Assembly: GCA_052145775.1 (NCBI GenBank)
Contig: JBKQNY010000124.1
Location: 1 to 21,704 of the forward strand
Direction of reading: 5' to 3'
DNA: 21,704 nt
Origin: CAVYPR01 sp052145775
Lineage (GTDB): Bacteria; Actinomycetota; Acidimicrobiia; Acidimicrobiales; RAAP-2
Each line of letters starts with the position of its first letter. Positions within the stretch are counted from its first letter, which is position 1. The notes beneath the pieces were generated by a model, which was not told the DNA's origin, did not search any database, and saw only the letters and a program-made list of their open reading frames with translations. The translations under genes were made by a program, and so were the position numbers. Below are positions 6,842-13,606 of the stretch, piece by piece.

Positions 6842-7465
6842 TCACCGCGGCCGCTCCCCGGCCAACCAGCGCCGGATGGCCTCGGCCAGGTCGGGATCGG
6901 CGGCCTCCTCGCCCCCGGCGCCGTCCCAGCACCAGCTGGTTACGGGCCGGCCCTTCTCGGCGAGCAGCCCGAGCGACTCCTCCAGCGCCGGACGGCCCTC
7001 CGGGGTCGAGGACGCCAGGAAGGTCGGGGGCGGCTCGGGGGACTCCCACACGGCGGCCGGCAGGAGCCCGAGGTGGGCCGGGTGCGGGTCCACCGCCACG
7101 ACCGACCGGACCCTCCCGGGCCGGAGCGACCCGACCCCGAGAGCCACCACCGCACCCTGGCCGAAACCGGCCAGGAGCGGCCGTTCCACTGCCGCTGTGT
7201 CGAGCAGGTCGCAGACCTGGACCACCGCCTTGGCCAGGGAGATGGGATCGGTCCCGGCGTAGCCGGGCAGCAACCGGTACCAGCAGATGCCCCCGATGGC
7301 CATGCCGCTCGGGTAGTAGGCGTAGTCGCCGAAGGGGGTCACCGTGCGCCCCACGACGCCGGTGGCTCGCACCACCTCGGCGTCGCGTTGGGGAGGCGTC
7401 GCCTCGCGGTGGAGGACGACGGCCGAGACGCCCTCGCCGGGGAGGTCGAGGTAGGCGAGCTTCAC
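6842..7465 (-). CDS. Alpha/beta-hydrolase-fold protein lacking the nucleophile serine
   Basis: A 207-residue protein resembling the carboxylesterase/dienelactone-hydrolase group: KLAYLDLPGEG, a central helix, then LLAGFGQGAVVALGVG at the nucleophile elbow. The family elbow is G-F-S-Q-G; here position 102 is Gly (GGC codon, one base from AGC Ser). The C-terminal stretch, where the catalytic His is expected, reads WDGAGGEEAADPDLAEAIRRWL with no histidine. It therefore looks non-catalytic, perhaps a binding or partner subunit, or it has recently lost activity. The frame is open at full family length, which argues against simple decay. The GTG at 7465 overlaps the flavoprotein's TGA as GTGA, so synthesis is coupled to that enzyme. 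Confidence 0.8.
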   Translation of the reverse strand: MKLAYLDLPGEGVSAVVLHREATPPQRDAEVVRATGVVGRTVTPFGDYAYYPSGMAIGGICWYRLLPGYAGTDPISLAKAVVQVCDLLDTAAVERPLLAGFGQGAVVALGVGSLRPGRVRSVVAVDPHPAHLGLLPAAVWESPEPPPTFLASSTPEGRPALEESLGLLAEKGRPVTSWCWDGAGGEEAADPDLAEAIRRWLAGERPR

Positions 7466-9198
7466 CGAGCCGACACCCTCGGTGAGCGCAGGGCCGCGTG
7501 CGTCCCGGCCAGGAAACCGAACACCATGCCCGGGCCGATCGTCGAGCCACCGCCCGGGTAGCCCTCGCCGAAGACGCCGTCGACACAGTTGCCGGCCCCG
7601 TAGAGGCCGGGGATCGGGCCGTCCTCGCCGAGCACCTGTCCCTCGGTCCCGATGCGGGGCCCGCTGTTGGTGTCGAAGGTGCTGCCCACGAGGAGGATGG
7701 CAAACAGCCGGCCACCGGTGTCCAGCGGGTACATGAGGGGGTTGGGCAGCTCGTTGTCCGGGGCGGTCGGGCCGTGGAAGGCCACCTCGACCGCCCTGGT
7801 GCCCCGGGCGAACTCCTCGTCGACGCCCCTCGTGGCCATGGCATTGAAGCGCTCGATGGTCGCGGCGAGGGTCGAGGCGAAGCCGGGCGCCAGGAAGACC
7901 GGTGCGATGCCTGGGGGCATCGACCACCGGGCCCGCCCCCGCAGGCGCTCGTCGATCACCGCCACCAGGCCGCCGAGGCCGGTACCGCTCACCACGTGGT
8001 CGGCCACCGCACCGTCGGGCGGGACCGGATACCGTCCGCCGAACCGGCGGGCCGTGCGCTCGTCGTAGATCATGAACATGACGCGGTTGAGGTACTCGTC
8101 GTGCTCGTAGATGTGGTGGACCCGGCCGCGCGACTCGTAGTCGCGTTTCTCGCCCACCGCCCGCACGCCGAACCGGTTCACCATCAGCATGCTGTCGCCG
8201 GGAACCGACCAGACATCGAGCACCGAGTTGGCATAGTCGTCGGCGGCCTCGAGCACCTGCTGGTTCCACCAGCCATGGTGCATCGGTCCGAACGAGGCGC
8301 CGGCCCGGGTCGCCAAGCGCACCAGATCACCAGTGTTCGACGGGACACCGGACCCGCCGACGACCGGGGCCAAGAGGAAGCGCTCGCGCAGTTCGGGGTC
8401 GTGGGCGAAGCCCCCCGATCCGAAGACCACACCGCCACGGGCGGCGACCGGCCGGCACGACCGCCCGTCGTCGACCACGACCCCGGTGACGGCGCCGTCG
8501 GTCACCACCAGGTCGACCACTCGGTTCGAGCATCGGACCTCCGTGCCCCGCCCCTCGGCGTAGTCCAGGAGCTGTCGGACCAGCTCGCCGCCGTTGCCGG
8601 CCCCCCCGTCCTCGGTCTGCGCCTGGACGCCCCGGCCCCGAGGCGCCAGATTCTCCTCAAAGTCGTAGTAGTCCGGGAAGGGCTGGCCGTCCCAGGCCTT
8701 CCATGGCGCCTCCATCCGGACCGCCCCGAGAGCGGCGAGGCGGGCCATGACCTCGGCCCCCCGGTCGTAGTAGGTGGCCTGCAGCTCGTGGTCGTCGGCC
8801 AGCAGCCCGAGGTGCGGCGCCTCGGGGTCGTAGGCACCCGGGTACCCCACCCTGGCCATGTAGGCCAGCGCCTCGGCGCGAGGGTCCTCGACGCCGGCGG
8901 CAGACATCACCGAGTTGGCGTAGATGTGGGCCACTCCCCCCGAGCACGCCGTCGTCCCCCCGTGGACAGGGGCCTTCTCGCACACGAGCACCGAAGCGCC
9001 GGCGCCCAGTGCGCCGGCGGCGGCCGACAGCGCCGCCCCCCCGCTGCCAACCACCACGACGTCGAACTCCTCGGGCGCGGCGGACCGCTCCGCACGCGGC
9101 GACCGCCCGGTCCCGGGACGGTGTGGGAGTGCCGCCAGGTCGGCGACCCGTGCCCCCAGGGGGGCCCCAGCACCCCCAATCTCACCGCTCGATGGCAC
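7462..9198 (-). CDS. FAD-dependent oxidoreductase, 3-ketosteroid-delta1-dehydrogenase-like
   Basis: A ~578-residue FAD_binding_2 flavoprotein. The Rossmann loop VVVVGSGGAALSAAAGALGA lies near residues 47-66, with the ribose-binding Glu in VLVCEK (E74). The C-terminal flavin segment GLYGAGNCVDGVFGEGYPGG leads into STIGPGMVFG. In 3-ketosteroid dehydrogenases the Tyr of this YPGxGxTIG-type segment is catalytic, and FPDYYDFE resembles the active-site DYYPE region. These features favour 1,2-dehydrogenation of a 3-keto steroid or similar cyclic ketone over a fumarate-reductase role. Substrate remains inference. The start is uncertain: GTG 9198 was chosen, leaving a ~44-residue Pro/Gly-rich lead before the Rossmann strand; a later non-ATG start is possible. 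It is followed by the coupled pseudo-hydrolase and is divergent from the SnoaL-like gene. Confidence 0.88.
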   Translation of the reverse strand: MPSSGEIGGAGAPLGARVADLAALPHRPGTGRSPRAERSAAPEEFDVVVVGSGGAALSAAAGALGAGASVLVCEKAPVHGGTTACSGGVAHIYANSVMSAAGVEDPRAEALAYMARVGYPGAYDPEAPHLGLLADDHELQATYYDRGAEVMARLAALGAVRMEAPWKAWDGQPFPDYYDFEENLAPRGRGVQAQTEDGGAGNGGELVRQLLDYAEGRGTEVRCSNRVVDLVVTDGAVTGVVVDDGRSCRPVAARGGVVFGSGGFAHDPELRERFLLAPVVGGSGVPSNTGDLVRLATRAGASFGPMHHGWWNQQVLEAADDYANSVLDVWSVPGDSMLMVNRFGVRAVGEKRDYESRGRVHHIYEHDEYLNRVMFMIYDERTARRFGGRYPVPPDGAVADHVVSGTGLGGLVAVIDERLRGRARWSMPPGIAPVFLAPGFASTLAATIERFNAMATRGVDEEFARGTRAVEVAFHGPTAPDNELPNPLMYPLDTGGRLFAILLVGSTFDTNSGPRIGTEGQVLGEDGPIPGLYGAGNCVDGVFGEGYPGGGSTIGPGMVFGFLAGTHAALRSPRVSAR

Positions 9199-9250
9199 CC
9201 GCCGACCCCCAGCGGGCCCGCGCCGGGGCCCGTCTTCGCTCTTTGGGGCA

Positions 9251-9279
9251 ATCTTTATAGGATCTGGCCGGCTTCTCAA
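9251..9279 (-). promoter_or_regulatory. Candidate promoter region between flavoprotein and SnoaL-like genes
   Basis: This is the most AT-rich patch in the 132-base divergent spacer. On the minus strand TTGAGA (9279-9274) precedes a TATAAAGAT core (9259-9251) by 14-18 bases, depending on which hexamer is taken as -10. On the plus strand TAGGAT at 9258-9263 could serve the SnoaL-like gene, but no convincing -35 is seen. Overlapping divergent promoters are plausible. Confidence 0.35.
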
Positions 9280-9330
9280 GACCGGGGCCCGTGCGTGCCC
9301 ACCGGCGGCCCGGGATAGGAGGGGGATTCG

Positions 9331-9726
9331 ATGGCACTGACCACCGAGGATCAGCTGGAGATCCAGGGCCTGGTGGCCCGCTACAACCACGCCGTCGACA
9401 GCGGTGACGGCAAGGCCTACGCCCACACCTTCTCTCCCGATGGCGTGCTGGATGCCGGTCCGCTGGTGCTCGAGGGCCGCGACGCCCTGGCGACGTTCGC
9501 CGCCGGGCTCCCCTCCTCCCAGCGTTCCCCGCGGCACATCGCCTCGAACCTGGTGATCGAGGGCGACGGCGACCGGGCCACGGTGCAGGCCTACGTGCAG
9601 ATGTACGTGCTGGCCGGGGACCCGCCCCGTCCCGAGCTGGCCGTCTCAGGGAAGTACGCCGACGAACTCGTGCGGATCGGCGGTCGCTGGGTGTTCGAGC
9701 GCAGGGTGTTCACGCGGGACACCTGA
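9331..9726 (+). CDS. SnoaL-like/NTF2-like protein
   Basis: A 131-residue nuclear-transport-factor-2-like (SnoaL_4 type) protein. The pattern LEIQGLVARYNHAVDSGDGKAY, then DGVLDAGPLVLEGRDALATF, then HIASNLVIEGDGD and a final GGRWVFERRVF is the usual cone-shaped alpha+beta barrel order. Start ATG 9331 follows AGGAGGGGG. Relatives include polyketide cyclases, delta5-3-ketosteroid isomerases and the bile-acid 7-alpha-dehydratase BaiE, so an isomerase, dehydratase or cyclase step on a ring substrate would fit the context; many members are non-enzymatic. No catalytic residue can be assigned with confidence. It converges on the ferredoxin gene across a hairpin. Confidence 0.88.
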   Translation: MALTTEDQLEIQGLVARYNHAVDSGDGKAYAHTFSPDGVLDAGPLVLEGRDALATFAAGLPSSQRSPRHIASNLVIEGDGDRATVQAYVQMYVLAGDPPRPELAVSGKYADELVRIGGRWVFERRVFTRDT

Positions 9727-9731
9727 ACGAG

Positions 9732-9752
9732 GCCGCAGCCGTCGGCCGCGGC
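9732..9752. terminator. Hairpin between convergent genes, possible bidirectional terminator
   Basis: A 21-base near-palindrome pairs GCCGC...GCGGC and an inner GCCG/CGGC with a single A-C mismatch. It sits in the 45-base gap between the stops of the SnoaL-like gene and the ferredoxin. There is no clear U tract on either side, which is common for actinobacterial hairpins. Confidence 0.45.
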
Positions 9753-9771
9753 TCGAGGAGGGCGGCTACCC

Positions 9772-9963
9772 TCAGTCGACCAGGGTGATGGCCGAGCGCG
9801 GACACGAGCGCACGGCGTCCTCCACCTTCCCCCGCAGCTCCTCACCGGGTTCCTCGTCGAGCACGTAGAGCAGGTCGTCGTCGCGCACCTCGAAGATCTC
9901 GGGGGCGGCCGCCATACACAGGGCGTTCGACTCGCAGCGGTCGAAATCGACGATCACACGCAC
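9772..9963 (-). CDS. 3Fe-4S-type ferredoxin with an Asn at the variable cluster position
   Basis: A 63-residue ferredoxin: MRVIVDFDRCESNALCMAAA ... SCPRSAITLVD. Cysteines C10, C16 and C54 (followed by Pro) bind the cluster. The residue that would be the fourth ligand of a 4Fe-4S cluster (CxxCxxC) is Asn13, giving CxxNxxC. This is the pattern of actinobacterial single-cluster ferredoxins that feed cytochromes P450. No P450 lies in the window, so the Rieske oxygenase (5386-6756) or an enzyme elsewhere is the possible partner (inference). GTG 9963 was chosen over GTG 9957 because a -10 hexamer lies just upstream and there is little ribosome site, which fits a leaderless message. Confidence 0.92.
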   Translation of the reverse strand: MRVIVDFDRCESNALCMAAAPEIFEVRDDDLLYVLDEEPGEELRGKVEDAVRSCPRSAITLVD

Positions 9964-9969
9964 GCCCTG

Positions 9970-9996
9970 AGTGTACCGACCCCGCGTCGACGGCAA
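9970..9996 (-). promoter_or_regulatory. Candidate leaderless promoter of the ferredoxin gene
   Basis: On the minus strand TTGCCG (9996-9991) and TACACT (9975-9970) are 15 bases apart, and TACACT ends 6 bases before the GTG at 9963. With transcription starting about 7 bases after the -10, the message would begin at the start codon, a common actinobacterial arrangement. The absence of a purine-rich ribosome site agrees. Confidence 0.4.
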
Positions 9997-10074
9997 CGGC
10001 CCCCAGCCGTCGTTCCGCCCCGACGACCGACGAGGCCGACCGGCGCCACCCCGTCAACCGCTACGGTCGGCACC

Positions 10075-10131
10075 GTGGAGACCGAGGCGGCACGACCCGA
10101 GACGACCGGGCACCGGGTGCGAGCCCGGTGA
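10075..10131 (+). CDS. Possible 18-residue leader ORF ahead of the alpha/beta hydrolase
   Basis: A GTG at 10075 lies 7 bases after a TACGGT hexamer (10062-10067), so it could be the first codon of a leaderless transcript. The 18-codon frame (METEAARPETTGHRVRAR) ends in a TGA that overlaps the hydrolase GTG as GTGA. The hydrolase itself has no clear ribosome site, so coupling through this frame would explain how it is translated. The evidence is positional only. Confidence 0.3.
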   Translation: METEAARPETTGHRVRAR

Positions 10132-10991
10132 CGGACAGCGAACGGGTCACCTTCAAGGGGTTCGAGGGGGTCGGGCTGGTCGCCGACCTGCGGGGACCGG
10201 CCGACGGCTGGCCGGTGCTCCTCCTCCACGGCGGGGGCCAGACCCGCCACGCCTGGGGTTCGACCGCCGAGCGCGTGGCGGCGAAGGGCTGGCGAACCGT
10301 GGCCCTCGACCTTCGCGGGCACGGCGACAGCGACTGGGCGCCGAACGGCGACTACTCCTTCACCGCCTTCTCCGCCGACATCCTGGCCGTCGCCGACCAG
10401 CTGGGGCGCCCCCCGGTCCTGGTCGGCGCCTCGCTCGGCGGGGTCGCGGCCATGCTGGCGGAGGGCACCAGTGACCGACCCGTCTCTGCGGGACTGGTGC
10501 TGGTCGACATCACGCCCAAGGCCAGCCCGGAGGGGATCGAGCGGATCCGCGACTTCATGGTGAGCGGCCTTGACGGCTTCGCCGACCTGCAGGAGGCGGC
10601 GGACGCCATCGCCGCCTACACGCCCAACCGACCCAGGCGAATGCGGCCCGAGGGCCTGAAGAAGGTGCTGCGCCAGCGCGACGGACGCTGGTACTGGCAC
10701 TGGGACCCCCGCTTCGTCAACCAAGGACGAACCGAGACCGTCCCGGACCGGCTGCTCGGTCTGTTCGACGTGGCCATGGCGAACATCGCCGTCCCCACGA
10801 TGCTGGTGCGCGGCATGTTGAGCGACGTGGTGACCGACGAGGGCGTCGAAGACCTGCTCGCCCGCATCCCCGACGCCACGGTCGTCGATGTCGACGGCGC
10901 CGCCCACATGATCGCCGGCGACCGTAACGACGCCTTCTCCGAGGCGGTGATCTCCTTCCTCGACGGGCGCGTTCGTCCCGCCCTCCCCTGA
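10128..10991 (+). CDS. Alpha/beta hydrolase with intact catalytic triad
   Basis: A 287-residue alpha/beta-hydrolase-fold enzyme. The oxyanion loop is in VLLLHGGGQTRHAWG (HGGG at 34-37), the nucleophile elbow is VGASLGG (S102), the acid is D233 in RGMLSDVVTDEG, and the base is H260 in VDVDGAAHM. DLRGHGDSDW after the second strand is the usual haloalkane-dehalogenase/C-C-hydrolase-like signature. Likely reactions are hydrolysis of an ester, lactone or C-C bond in a ring-cleavage product; the substrate cannot be read. Start GTG 10128 matches the family N-terminus, although it lacks a good ribosome site. It is the active counterpart to the nucleophile-less hydrolase-like protein at 6842, though the two belong to different branches of the fold. 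Confidence 0.9.
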   Translation: MTDSERVTFKGFEGVGLVADLRGPADGWPVLLLHGGGQTRHAWGSTAERVAAKGWRTVALDLRGHGDSDWAPNGDYSFTAFSADILAVADQLGRPPVLVGASLGGVAAMLAEGTSDRPVSAGLVLVDITPKASPEGIERIRDFMVSGLDGFADLQEAADAIAAYTPNRPRRMRPEGLKKVLRQRDGRWYWHWDPRFVNQGRTETVPDRLLGLFDVAMANIAVPTMLVRGMLSDVVTDEGVEDLLARIPDATVVDVDGAAHMIAGDRNDAFSEAVISFLDGRVRPALP

Positions 10992-11071
10992 CCCGTGACG
11001 AATCTCTCCCTCGCGGCACACCCCCAGGGGCCTCGGTAGCATCGGCCTGGTCAGAGAGAGGAGGGGAACGG

Positions 11072-11830
11072 TTGCAACGGGTCAGGTTCGGCTTCTTCTC
11101 GCTGACGAGTCGCTCGGAACGTGGCGACGACCGCCCTTACCTCGGGTGGCACCAACTCGACCACATGCCCGAGCAGTACCAGCTGGCCGGGCTGGTGAAC
11201 GGCCAGCGCTGGGCGTCCACCCCGGCGTGCCGCTCCGCCCGCATCGCCGAGGAGGGCGGGTGGACCGAGGTCGAGCACGTCGTCTGCTACCTGATGGGCG
11301 AGCCGGTCACCGAGACCCTGGACGAGTTCTTCGCCCTGGGCCGCCGGCTGGCGGAGATGGGTCGGTTCCCCCACCGCATGCCCACCCGCTACAAGGCCGG
11401 TCTGGCGCTCCTCGAGACCCACGCCGCACCCCGGGCCCTCATCGGGCCCGAGGTCGTACCGTTCCGCCCCAACCGGGGCGTGCTGCTGGTCGTCGAGGAG
11501 CCGGCCGGGCGCGCGGGGTGGGACGACTACCTCCAGCGCACCCACGCCGAGGTCGTCCCCGAGTTGCTCGGGACCGTGGGTGTCGCCGGGATCTGGATCT
11601 TCGCCAGGAGCTCGGCCCTCACCCACCCGGCCTTCACACCAGGTGACCAGCGCATCACCCTCTGCTATCTCGACGACGAGCCGGCCGACGTCGCCGAGCG
11701 GGTCAGCGGGGTGCTCCGCAAGGCCTGGGCGGGCTCCCCCACCCGACCGGTCCTGGCCGCGCCCTTCGAGTCGATGATGCACTGGGACTGGGACCGGTTC
11801 GCCCCCGACCGAGGGGCCGGTGCCCGGTGA
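11072..11830 (+). CDS. Double dimeric-alpha-beta-barrel (EthD-like) protein, third member
   Basis: A 252-residue protein with two ferredoxin-like halves. The first contains RFGFFSLTSRSERG, WHQLDHMPEQYQLAGL and NGQRWAST, typical of EthD-like barrels; the second holds RGVLLVVEEPAGRAGWDDYL and RTHAEVVPELLG. It ends with FESMMHWDWDRF. It is only distantly related to the pair at 2105-3504 and lacks their SRLLRT tail. Start TTG 11072 is fixed by AGGAGGGG 7 bases upstream. Its TGA overlaps the GTG of the SCP2-PhyH gene as GTGA, so the two are co-translated and probably act on the same compound. A ligand-binding, isomerase or degradation-helper role is possible; no catalytic residues can be assigned. 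Confidence 0.82.
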   Translation: MQRVRFGFFSLTSRSERGDDRPYLGWHQLDHMPEQYQLAGLVNGQRWASTPACRSARIAEEGGWTEVEHVVCYLMGEPVTETLDEFFALGRRLAEMGRFPHRMPTRYKAGLALLETHAAPRALIGPEVVPFRPNRGVLLVVEEPAGRAGWDDYLQRTHAEVVPELLGTVGVAGIWIFARSSALTHPAFTPGDQRITLCYLDDEPADVAERVSGVLRKAWAGSPTRPVLAAPFESMMHWDWDRFAPDRGAGAR

Positions 11831-13050
11831 GCGTCGATGTCCGCTCCCGGGTGGACGGAGAGGAGCCCGTCCCCGACCCCGCCACCGCCTTGGGTGGCCT
11901 CGTGGCGGGCGCCTTTGCCGAGCGGGCCGGGCTGCTCGCCCCGGCCACCGCCATGCTGGGTCCGCCGCCGATCTGTGTCGACGTGGCGACAGTGGGCGCC
12001 TGGACGCTGGTTGTCGACGACGGCGTCCCGGCCGTGCGACCGGGCACGCTCGACGGCGCGGGGAACCTCCGCCTCGAGGCCGGCCAGCTGCAGGACCTCC
12101 TCAGCGACCAGGCGACGCCGATGGGCTGGTTCGCCGGCGGGAGGCTCTCGTTCGACGGGAGGCTGTCGGACCTCCTCGACTGGTGGCTGCTGCTGCGCGG
12201 CGCGCTGGACGGCCGTGCCCCCACCCTGCCCGGGGAGATCGCCTTCGCCGACCGGGACGGCTCGCCCCTCGACCTCCGACGCAGCTTCAGCCTCGGGGAC
12301 CCCCCCGAGCTGCTCGCCCACTTCCTCGAAGCCGCGGGCTTCCTCCACCTGACCGGGGTCTTCGACGAGGAGGAGATGGCCGCCGTCTCGGCCGACATGG
12401 ACGCCGCCGCCCCCCGGTACTCGGCGGGCGACGGCCGGTCGTGGTGGGCGACCACCGCCGACGGGGTCGAGCGGCTGGTGCGGATGGAGCACTTCGACGA
12501 GGTGTCGCCGCACACGGAGGCCTTGACCGGCGATCCGCGGTTCATGGCCATCGCCTCGCTCACCGGCGACGGTCACCGCTGGGGAGCCGAGGGGACCAAC
12601 CGCATCGAGGCGCTGTTCAAGCCCATCGGCGTCACCAGGGGCATCTCGGACGTCCCGTGGCACAAGGACTGCTCCCTCGGCCGGCACAGCTACGACTGCT
12701 GCAGCCTGACCACCGGCATCTCGGTGACCGGCGCCGACCGGGACTCGGGCCAGCTCCGCGTCGTCGCCGGCTCCCACCGCGCCCTCGTGTGGCCGGCACT
12801 GGTGCAGCCCACCATGGACCTCCCGGTCGTTTCCCTGCCCACCCGCACCGGCGACGTCACGGTGCACCTCAGCTGCACCCTCCACATGGCGGAGCCCCCG
12901 GTCGTGCGTGAGCGCCGGGTCCTCTACACCAGCTTCCGGTTGCCGCCCATCGACCCCAACGCCTCGGCAGCCGCCCTCCGGCGCCTCGGGGAGCTCCGCG
13001 AGGCGGCACCCGTCTCGGTCTCCCAGCCCCCGAGCCCGGTCACCCGGTAG
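11827..13050 (+). CDS. SCP2-like domain fused to a PhyH-family Fe(II)/2-oxoglutarate dioxygenase
   Basis: A 407-residue two-domain protein. Residues ~50-130 read like a sterol-carrier-protein-2 domain: GAWTLVVDDGVPAV, LQDLLSDQATPMGWFAGG and RLSFDGRLSDLLDWW. Residues ~160-375 form a phytanoyl-CoA dioxygenase (PhyH) domain with the iron motif WHKD (H279, D281), a probable distal ligand H353 in CTLHMAEPP and a likely 2-oxoglutarate-binding Arg in RERRVLYTSF. PhyH enzymes hydroxylate acyl-CoAs and other small molecules. An attached SCP2 lipid-binding domain suggests a bulky hydrophobic or CoA-bound substrate held in cis. The GTG start is GTGA-coupled to the EthD-like gene. The SCP2 call rests on pattern and not on a profile score. 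Confidence 0.85.
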   Translation: MSVDVRSRVDGEEPVPDPATALGGLVAGAFAERAGLLAPATAMLGPPPICVDVATVGAWTLVVDDGVPAVRPGTLDGAGNLRLEAGQLQDLLSDQATPMGWFAGGRLSFDGRLSDLLDWWLLLRGALDGRAPTLPGEIAFADRDGSPLDLRRSFSLGDPPELLAHFLEAAGFLHLTGVFDEEEMAAVSADMDAAAPRYSAGDGRSWWATTADGVERLVRMEHFDEVSPHTEALTGDPRFMAIASLTGDGHRWGAEGTNRIEALFKPIGVTRGISDVPWHKDCSLGRHSYDCCSLTTGISVTGADRDSGQLRVVAGSHRALVWPALVQPTMDLPVVSLPTRTGDVTVHLSCTLHMAEPPVVRERRVLYTSFRLPPIDPNASAAALRRLGELREAAPVSVSQPPSPVTR

Positions 13051-13062
13051 CCGACCGCCGGG

Positions 13063-13503
13063 TCAACCCGGCGCGGCGGCGTCCCCCGGTGCCGGGGCGC
13101 GGCGGACGGAGAAGGTCACGGTCGAGGTGCCCACGGGGAGATGGCCGGCTCCCACGTCGACCATCTCGACCCTCACCACCGCGGTCCGCTGGCCCCGGCG
13201 CAGCACGTGGGCGGTCGCCCGCACCGGTCCGACCCGGGCCCCCGCCAGGTAGCTGATGTGCAGTTCGCTGGTGAAGGCGCTCTGGTAGGCGCCCTCGCCC
13301 TTCACCAGGGCCGACCCCGCCACCATGTCGGCCAGGGTCGCCATCAGGCCGCCTTGGAGGGCGCCCGAGCTGTTCACGACGAACGGCGTCACGTCCATCT
13401 CGAAGGCGAAGTCGGCCCCCTCGGCCACCACCTCCCGCCAGTCGAAGGAGTCGAAGGCGTGGCCCTCGGCCAGCACCCTGGTGCGGGGCTGGCGCCCCGT
13501 CAC
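13063..13503 (-). CDS. PaaI-family hotdog thioesterase
   Basis: A 146-residue hotdog-fold acyl-CoA thioesterase, which would release a free acid from its CoA ester. The family signature is VVNSSGALQGGLMATLADMV (N44, the GG pair at 51-52, D59), followed by strands TSELHISYLAGARVGPVRAT and RRGQRTAVVRVEMVD. The start is taken as GTG 13503, with GAGAGG 7 bases upstream and a GTGA overlap with a 30-codon frame. It is last in the BVMO operon and converges on the SCP2-PhyH gene with 12 bases between stops. In this operon it may recycle CoA or discharge a product stuck as a thioester (inference). Confidence 0.9.
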   Translation of the reverse strand: MTGRQPRTRVLAEGHAFDSFDWREVVAEGADFAFEMDVTPFVVNSSGALQGGLMATLADMVAGSALVKGEGAYQSAFTSELHISYLAGARVGPVRATAHVLRRGQRTAVVRVEMVDVGAGHLPVGTSTVTFSVRRAPAPGDAAAPG

Positions 13504-13592
13504 CGCGGCCTCTCGGCGGGGCAGGCGACCCCCACGGGTGCCGCCCGAAGGGCCCACGCTCCCTTGTGCCCAGTGGGATCCACCGGCGTCAT
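13500..13592 (-). CDS. Possible 30-residue ORF between amidohydrolase and thioesterase
   Basis: ATG 13592 is preceded by GGGGGAG and opens a 30-codon frame (MTPVDPTGHKGAWALRAAPV...) whose TGA overlaps the thioesterase GTG as GTGA. It fills the 103-base gap in an otherwise tightly coupled operon and could maintain ribosome flow. No domain is recognised. It may be a chance frame or a lost N-terminal extension of the thioesterase. Confidence 0.3.
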   Translation of the reverse strand: MTPVDPTGHKGAWALRAAPVGVACPAERPR

Positions 13593-13606
13593 CCGCGCTC
13601 CCCCGG

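Noticed and set aside
11031..11060. TAGCAT hexamer as a -10 for the EthD-like/PhyH unit
   Set aside because: No acceptable -35 at 16-18 bases and nothing else to support it.
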